DNA of 64,000 bases from Chryseosolibacter sp964532595 (lineage in GTDB: Bacteria; Bacteroidota; Bacteroidia; Cytophagales; Cyclobacteriaceae), in the NCBI GenBank assembly GCA_964532595.1, contig CAZHIQ010000018.1, forward strand, positions 1 to 64,000. Direction: 5' to 3'. The notes below the pieces were generated by a model. The model worked only from the letters and a program-made list of their open reading frames with translations. It was not told where the DNA came from and did no database searches. Every line of letters begins with the position of its first letter. Position 1 is the first letter of the stretch. Below, in pieces: positions 60,567 through 64,000 of this stretch. A program made the translations under genes and the position numbers.

Positions 60567-60915
60567 GGGTTGTATCCATCTTTTGTATCGAATCAACTTC
60601 TACGATAAACGCTGAAACTTCCTCTGCTGCATACGCGCCGAATCCATCGACAAGGGTACCCTTAGTCCCATCATCGGTTTCAATCACGTAAAGAACGCTG
60701 TTGTCGCCCGGGTCTGACTGACCTTCAAATCGATAAAAATTGATAATCCGAATTTGCTCGGGACCGTAGCCCTTACGATTATCGTATGGTCTGAGCTGTC
60801 CCTCCACTACTCGGAAATCTTCCTTATAGCCTTCTCCTCTAACGTAGTTGAGACACGACGAAAGGTTCTTCAACCACGGAATTTCCGGCTTCTCCGGTGT
60901 CACTGGTGCTTGCAT
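60553..60915 (-). CDS. Conserved small protein, 120 aa, function unknown
   Basis: A 120-residue soluble protein whose second half (IINFYRFEGQSDPGDNSVLY, ETDDGTKGTLVDGFGAY) matches a Bacteroidota family often labelled phosphoribosylpyrophosphate synthetase, a name not supported by any PRPP motif here. Real function unknown. Its 3' end overlaps the YihY start, and it lies 34 bases after the DUF2383 gene, so these three probably form one operon. Confidence 0.8.
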   Translation of the reverse strand: MQAPVTPEKPEIPWLKNLSSCLNYVRGEGYKEDFRVVEGQLRPYDNRKGYGPEQIRIINFYRFEGQSDPGDNSVLYVIETDDGTKGTLVDGFGAYAAEEVSAFIVEVDSIQKMDTTHGSS

Positions 60916-60949
60916 ATCAATTCAGTTTAAGATCAATACTTTTGTTGGG

Positions 60950-61420
60950 TTATGACACAGTTTCGTGCATTTCGCGATATCGCTTCACAACATCGCGAGA
61001 CGTCTGGACGTTCTGTCGTTGTTCTTCCAGGAGCGTCCTTACTTCGGGGGGCAAGGGACGCGACGAACTCAACGCTGTCTCATAGGCGCGAAGGGCGGTA
61101 TCTTCGCCGAACTCACAAAGAGAGAGGACCGATTTACGATCACGGGCAGCCAGCGTCGAACGAATATCCATCCAAAGGCGGTAAAACTTTCCCGCCTGCG
61201 TTGTACTGGTAACCGGGGTCCCACCATGGTTGCGTACTTCCGTCGACAAAGTATTCGCGTATTGAAGGCTTGTGTTCGCCATGTTGGTAAACAGGGTTTT
61301 CAGATCAAGATCTGCTGGTTTCAACTCCTCCACAGCCTTCCGGTAACCGTCTGTCCGATCGTGATTGATCCGGATCAGGTCGTTAAGTACTCCTATCAAT
61401 TCGTCGCTATTGTCCGCCAT
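60950..61420 (-). CDS. DUF2383 (PA2169-type) four-helix-bundle protein
   Basis: A 156-residue ferritin-like helical protein with the DUF2383 pattern (ELIGVLNDLIRINHDRTDGY, LSLCEFGEDTALRAYETAL). Acidic and histidine residues could bind metal, but this is not proven for the family. First gene of a probable operon with the 120-aa gene and YihY. An exact -7 box lies 55 bases upstream at 61475. Confidence 0.88.
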   Translation of the reverse strand: MADNSDELIGVLNDLIRINHDRTDGYRKAVEELKPADLDLKTLFTNMANTSLQYANTLSTEVRNHGGTPVTSTTQAGKFYRLWMDIRSTLAARDRKSVLSLCEFGEDTALRAYETALSSSRPLPPEVRTLLEEQRQNVQTSRDVVKRYREMHETVS

Positions 61421-61474
61421 AACTCATATTCAACTTGCTTCACATTGCCCCCAACAACTCCACCCCTACTGCGA

Positions 61475-61482
61475 CAAAACTA
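61475..61482 (-). promoter_or_regulatory. Promoter -7 box for the DUF2383 operon
   Basis: CAAAACTA on the plus strand reads TAGTTTTG on the minus strand, an exact TAnnTTTG match 55 bases before the DUF2383 start. No -33 element at ideal spacing. Confidence 0.4.
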
Positions 61483-61670
61483 TGCCACGCCTTTTCTTAT
61501 CACCAGGGCATTTGAAGCGTCCATACCTCAATCTGTGGAAATATAGCCACAGCATTAACCGCACAAATGCCGCTCTACCGGCTTTTCGTGGACGACTGCA
61601 GCTATGGCACAGTATTTAAACCTTATCAACCAGCAGGTAACGGCGACTTTCACGGATGAGGGGACGATAT

Positions 61671-62114
61671 ATGAAGACACTACTTAGAATTTTCGCACTG
61701 ATTATTGTAACCGGCTTAATGATTTCCATTTCCGGTTGTTCGAATGATCGCAGAGGAGATGGGCGGGACGACGTTGCCGAAGGTTTTGACCGGGAAAAGC
61801 GGGAGTTACAGCGCGACTTGCGTGAATTACGCCGCGATATCGATAAAGAAATCGGAAAGCTCGAGACGCGTCTCGAGCGTAATACCGACGAAGATCGGGT
61901 TGAGATAGAGAAAGCGCATCGCGACCTCAATGAGGAGCGCAGTCGGGTTGACAAAGCCCTTGAAGATGTGGAGGACGCTACAGAAGAAACGTGGGCCGAT
62001 GTAAAAGTGGCAGCGCGTAATACTTCACAGGAAGTACAAGCCGCCTTCCGCGAAATGGGGAACCAATTAGAGGCGCTGTTTGAAGACAAGGATACAGATA
62101 CACAACAAGAGTAG
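61671..62114 (+). CDS. Coiled-coil lipoprotein, 147 aa
   Basis: A lipoprotein signal (MKTLLRIFALIIVTGL, lipobox ISGC with Cys23) is followed by a nearly continuous charged helix: Arg/Asp/Glu/Lys-rich heptads such as KRELQRDLRELRRDIDKEIG, ending with an acidic tail. It should form a long coiled coil in the periplasm. ATG 61671 was chosen over one 15 bases upstream. A strong terminator follows. I know of no function; stress-related envelope proteins of this form are common in Bacteroidota. Confidence 0.8.
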   Translation: MKTLLRIFALIIVTGLMISISGCSNDRRGDGRDDVAEGFDREKRELQRDLRELRRDIDKEIGKLETRLERNTDEDRVEIEKAHRDLNEERSRVDKALEDVEDATEETWADVKVAARNTSQEVQAAFREMGNQLEALFEDKDTDTQQE

Positions 62115-62150
62115 TTGTTTATAGTCAGGTTTTAGCTAGTGGGGTTTAAA

Positions 62151-62183
62151 AGTCGCTATCACTTGTGGTAGCGGCTTTTTTTT
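62151..62183 (+). terminator. Rho-independent terminator after the coiled-coil lipoprotein
   Basis: AGTCGCTATCA pairs with TGGTAGCGGCT (two G-U pairs) around CTTG and is followed by eight T. Confidence 0.88.
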
Positions 62184-62186
62184 GCA

Positions 62187-62213
62187 GAAAAAAAAAAGCC
62201 GGGTTTCCCCGGC
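62187..62213 (-). terminator. Rho-independent terminator after the YciF-like gene
   Basis: On the minus strand GCCGGG and CCCGGC pair around a GAAA tetraloop and are followed by about ten T. It stands back to back with the terminator of the opposite gene. Confidence 0.88.
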
Positions 62214-62219
62214 CTCTAT

Positions 62220-62762
62220 TCACATCTCTTCCTGGTTCGCTGCCTGGTTAATGTTACTCTCGGCGAGCTGGGTAAGAAGTTCGTCTGTTTCCTTTTCCTC
62301 CTCAAGGGTTTGCCCGAGCAAATCCTTTATCTCGGACTCGCCCAGCGTCTTCGCGAGTGTTGCCAATCCTCCGTACGACGCAATCTCGTAGTGTTCAACC
62401 TTTTGGGCGGCGATGATGAGGGCGGCGTCGCGGGTCGAAGTTCCTTCTTCCGTCTCCGTGAGAATGGTTTCCGCTTCCTTTACCAATCCCTCCATCGCCT
62501 CACACTTTTTGCCCTGCGCCTTTTCGCCCAGGATCTCAAAAATCTGATCCAGACGGCTCACATGTTCCTGGGTTACTTCAAGATGCTCTTCGAACGCCTC
62601 AGCCAGTTCAGACGAGGTAGCCGCCTTCTGCATTTTTGGCAAGGCCTTTACCAGATGGTTCTCAGCCCAATAGATGTCGCGAAGCTGATCGAGAAACAGT
62701 TCGTGAAGCATAGAACCTCCTTGCTGTTTCTTTGCCGCGCCTTTCTTCCCTGCGTTTTCCAT
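62220..62762 (-). CDS. DUF892 / YciF-like ferritin-type protein
   Basis: A 180-residue four-helix protein of the YciE/YciF family: LHELFLDQLRDIYWAENHLV, KMQKAATSSELAEAFEEHLE, VEHYEIASYGGLATLAK, LLGQTLEEEKETDELLTQLA. Conserved Glu and His residues form the putative di-metal site. Such proteins are induced by osmotic or stationary-phase stress in enteric bacteria. A short lysine-rich N-terminal tail precedes the domain. Single gene with its own terminator. Confidence 0.92.
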   Translation of the reverse strand: MENAGKKGAAKKQQGGSMLHELFLDQLRDIYWAENHLVKALPKMQKAATSSELAEAFEEHLEVTQEHVSRLDQIFEILGEKAQGKKCEAMEGLVKEAETILTETEEGTSTRDAALIIAAQKVEHYEIASYGGLATLAKTLGESEIKDLLGQTLEEEKETDELLTQLAESNINQAANQEEM

Positions 62763-62958
62763 TTTAGTTGGTTTTTTAGTTAGTGATTAATGTATAACGG
62801 CCTCAAGCCGTGGGTGGCCCCAGATTGTAGCCATGACCAGTATTCCGGACGTTGTGGCTAAAAGGACATGCCCGCGCCTGCTTCAGGCCTTCATTCGGAG
62901 ATTGGTTTGCATTTTTGAGCGGCGAACCGTTACTTCAGCGATTTATTGCGAAATATGG

Positions 62959-62966
62959 TATTTTTG
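62959..62966 (+). promoter_or_regulatory. Promoter -7 box for kdsB
   Basis: TATTTTTG matches TAnnTTTG exactly, 38 bases before the kdsB start. No -33 TTG at ideal spacing. Confidence 0.5.
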
Positions 62967-63003
62967 ACTGTCCGTGCTTTGACGTGGACAGAAACCTCTG
63001 TAT

Positions 63004-63747
63004 ATGAAGATTGTCGGAATAATACCCGCTCGTTTTGCTTCGACCCGTTTTCCCGGTAAACCGCTCGCAATGATCGGTGGAAAAAGTATGATCGAACGGG
63101 TGTACACGCAGGCAAAGAAATCAGCATCCCTTAGCGACGTCATTGTAGCAACAGACCACGATGGCATCGCGGAAGACGTGGAACGCTTCGGCGGAAAAGT
63201 TTGCCTCACATCGCCCGATCATCCCAGCGGGACGGACCGATGCGCGGAGGTGGTTGAGAAACTCGCGCTTACGTGCGATGCTGTCATCAATATACAGGGC
63301 GACGAGCCGTTCATCGATCCAACACAAATAGACCTGCTCTGCAGCTGCTTTAACGATCCTGAAACGGAACTTGCCACGTTGATCAAGGAGATCAAAGATG
63401 AAAACATTCTTCGCAACCCCAACGCACCCAAGGTCGTAGTTGATCATAGCGGATTCGCAATCTACTTCAGTCGTCAGGCTATTCCTTTCATTCGCGCCAG
63501 CGACACTGACTGGCTCAAACAACATACTTTCTATCAGCACATTGGCATATACGGATACAGGCCCGATGTACTGAGAAAGATAACCGCTCTTCCTCCTTCA
63601 CGACTGGAACGCGCTGAAGCCCTGGAACAGCTGCGCTGGCTAGAGAACGGATTCCGAATCAAGACGGCAGTGACTTCGTATGAATCTATTGCGATCGACA
63701 CTCCCGCCGACCTCGAGCGACTGCTTCAGGAAAACCGTTTCGGATAG
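63004..63747 (+). CDS. kdsB: 3-deoxy-manno-octulosonate cytidylyltransferase
   Basis: A 247-residue cytosolic enzyme that activates Kdo with CTP to CMP-Kdo for lipopolysaccharide assembly. KdsB motifs are IIPARFASTRFPGKPL, VIVATDHDGIAE, SGTDRCAEV, INIQGDEPFIDP and the C-terminal HIGIYGYRPDVL with IDTPADLE. Length equals the family's usual ~250. Its presence shows a Gram-negative outer membrane with Kdo. Its stop codon abuts that of the next, opposite gene. Confidence 0.97.
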   Translation: MKIVGIIPARFASTRFPGKPLAMIGGKSMIERVYTQAKKSASLSDVIVATDHDGIAEDVERFGGKVCLTSPDHPSGTDRCAEVVEKLALTCDAVINIQGDEPFIDPTQIDLLCSCFNDPETELATLIKEIKDENILRNPNAPKVVVDHSGFAIYFSRQAIPFIRASDTDWLKQHTFYQHIGIYGYRPDVLRKITALPPSRLERAEALEQLRWLENGFRIKTAVTSYESIAIDTPADLERLLQENRFG

Positions 63748-64000
63748 TTACCGGGGAATAGCCTTGAACGACATTTTTGCTCCCTCCAGTCCGCAGCAAC
63801 TCGGCGACAAATACTCGACATCAAACGTGATCTCACCGGTTACCGGATCGATCGATGTACCCTCGTTGAATTTCACGACGACCTGTGTTCCAAATTCCAC
63901 CGAGGAATTATCGGGAATGAGGGTACCGCAGATATCAGTGAACCGGTAACGAACAGCCAGACCGCCGAAATAATCCATCGTGATGTCCGATATCTCATAA
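63748..64000 (-). CDS. Unknown protein, C-terminal part (start beyond window)
   Basis: The frame stays open to the window edge, so the gene continues beyond base 64000; a Met at 63976-63978 is internal or a late start. The visible 83 residues are beta-rich (MDYFGGLAVRYRFTDICGTL, FGTQVVVKFNEGTSIDPVTG, ITFDVEYLSPSCCGLEGAKM) with three cysteines in the C-terminal part. Family not recognised. Confidence 0.6.
   Translation of the reverse strand, partial: YEISDITMDYFGGLAVRYRFTDICGTLIPDNSSVEFGTQVVVKFNEGTSIDPVTGEITFDVEYLSPSCCGLEGAKMSFKAIPR

Noticed and set aside
61604..61620. TGGCACAGTATTTAAA as a sigma-54 promoter before the coiled-coil lipoprotein
   Set aside because: The -24 part is good, but there is no GC at the -12 position.

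Overview
The window looks like chromosomal DNA of a free-living member of the Bacteroidota, probably of the Cytophagales/Chitinophagales type. The grounds are promoter -7 boxes of the TAnnTTTG type, few Shine-Dalgarno sites, several Bacteroidota-restricted small families, Tat-exported sugar enzymes of the GH109 type, DUF4397 and LytTR proteins, and GC content near 50% by eye. No rRNA, tRNA, CRISPR array, IS element or prophage was seen. One 100-N assembly gap lies at 19969-20068. Most starts were chosen by hand at an ATG, since many of the longest open frames begin at TTG or GTG.

Region 1 (1-9 kb): the end of rpiA, a Kef-type antiporter, a secreted alpha/beta hydrolase, a TPR histidine kinase and an M28 lipoprotein peptidase. 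Region 2 (8.1-15.4 kb): two complete signalling pairs, PAS kinase with LuxR regulator and TPR kinase with LytTR regulator. They flank a membrane-anchored TIR protein whose start codon sits in a 14-bp perfect inverted repeat. A 59-aa lipoprotein and an unrecognised regulator-like gene follow. Region 3 (15.4-21.7 kb): Tat-exported hydrolase, GH109, a NagB-like deaminase, a Tat-exported TIM-barrel protein and a tandem-domain hydrolase interrupted by the gap. This looks like an amino-sugar and polysaccharide locus.

Region 4 (21.7-27.7 kb): DinB-like protein, an M20 amidohydrolase coupled to an NRAMP-fold transporter that lacks the metal motifs, an M28 peptidase and NhaA. Region 5 (27.8-35.4 kb): DeoR regulator, glpD and a hexuronate set (uxaB, eda, kdgK, uxaA) that together convert tagaturonate to pyruvate and glyceraldehyde 3-phosphate. 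Region 6 (35.5-42.2 kb): small proteins, a rhomboid protease, a ClC transporter and two receivers, one without its phospho-acceptor.

Region 7 (42.6-59 kb) is dominated by signalling. It holds a 2140-aa soluble hybrid kinase carrying eleven 92-residue HAMP units, a REC-kinase next to it, an AsmA-like protein, and a leftward set of rpoN, an NtrC-type activator and two kinases. Region 8 (59-64 kb): small stress-type genes (DUF1328, YihY, DUF2383, a coiled-coil lipoprotein, YciF-like), kdsB and a gene running off the end.

The strongest leads for new biology are the HAMP array, the TIR protein with its repeat-controlled start, the motif-less NRAMP plus amidohydrolase pair with a structured leader, and a possible small RNA near 53.2 kb.
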